From positions 4,140,242 to 4,204,241 of the forward strand of contig OX328097.1 in NCBI GenBank assembly GCA_946811185.2: a stretch of 64,000 nucleotides of DNA, given 5' to 3'. The notes under the pieces are model-generated. The model made no database searches, had not been told where the DNA came from, and worked only from the letters and a program-made list of their open reading frames with translations. Made by a program: the position numbers and the translations under genes. Below, piece by piece: positions 63,948-64,000 of the stretch; within the stretch, counting starts at the first letter, position 1; each line of letters begins with the position of its first letter. The stretch comes from Hippopus hippopus (Eukaryota > Mollusca > Bivalvia > Cardiida > Cardiidae).

Positions 63948-64000
63948 GTTAACTCTTAGGCTGCTAAGCGCGACTCACTGACCATTTGCGGACAGTGTAG
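63948..64000 (+). mobile_element. family F copy, cut by the window end
   Basis: TTAACTCTTAGGCTGCTAAG and GCGGACAGTGTAG; continues beyond the window. Confidence 0.8.

Overview
The window looks like animal nuclear DNA, most likely from a lophotrochozoan and probably a bivalve mollusc. It is AT-rich, has short coding exons separated by repeat-filled introns, and carries tRNA-derived SINEs, a non-LTR retrotransposon remnant, a Tc1-type transposase remnant and very many hairpin-bearing miniature transposable elements. The species cannot be named from the sequence alone.

Two complete multi-exon genes lie on the + strand. The first (11,462-29,071, 16 exons, 699 residues) is crooked neck (CRNKL1/Clf1/Syf3), a HAT-repeat scaffold of the Prp19/NTC spliceosome complex. 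All of its exons join in frame. Intron 7 has AT-AC ends with textbook U12 5' splice-site and branch-site sequences, and a 39-nt in-frame, splice-site-flanked copy of the start of exon 9 sits just upstream of exon 9. The second gene (36,252-43,432, 7 exons, 325 residues) is a membrane-anchored short-chain dehydrogenase of the DHRS7 type. Its Ser-Tyr-Lys catalytic residues and cofactor motif are intact, but Asp replaces the family's catalytic-tetrad Asn, and a transposable element begins immediately after its stop codon. A third locus (49,783-51,057) is an intronless, unrecognised coiled-coil ORF of about 423 codons, broken only by one in-frame TAA. An adenylate-kinase-like P-loop fragment (10,967-11,076) lies just upstream of the crooked-neck gene.

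The rest is repeats. Family names used below: A = about 225-bp TTAA-flanked element with termini TTAACCCTTTACC / GGTAAAGGGTTAA and a central perfect hairpin (arms about 28 bp), more than 40 full or partial copies; B = about 260-bp element with 35-40 bp terminal inverted repeats and a GC-rich central hairpin; C = about 265-bp double-hairpin element (3 copies); D = about 515-bp composite ending in a 136-142 bp foldback (2 copies); E = foldback element with termini like GGTCCGTATTCACCAA; F = about 210-bp TTAA-flanked element centred on a GATCAGACTGCAC hairpin; G = about 350-bp TTAA-flanked element with termini AGATACATC / GATGCATCT; J = about 420-bp repeat starting with a long foldback. Nested insertions (A in B, G in A, B in A, a pogo-like element in J, a SINE in an older duplication) reveal the target-site duplications and relative ages directly.

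Layout: 1-9.4 kb repeats and low-complexity DNA; 9.45-11.1 kb family F copy, LINE tail and adenylate-kinase fragment; 11.46-29.07 kb crooked neck; 29.1-36.2 kb repeats; 36.25-43.43 kb DHRS7-like gene; 43.4-49.6 kb dense A/B/C/F/G elements, Tc1 remnant and SINE; 49.78-51.06 kb coiled-coil ORF; 51.1-64 kb repeats, a hAT-like element, a 38-bp minisatellite and an old segmental duplication (61.2 and 62.7 kb). The two protein-coding genes have unrelated jobs (splicing; lipid/steroid/retinoid-type redox at the ER), so no operon-like relationship is implied.
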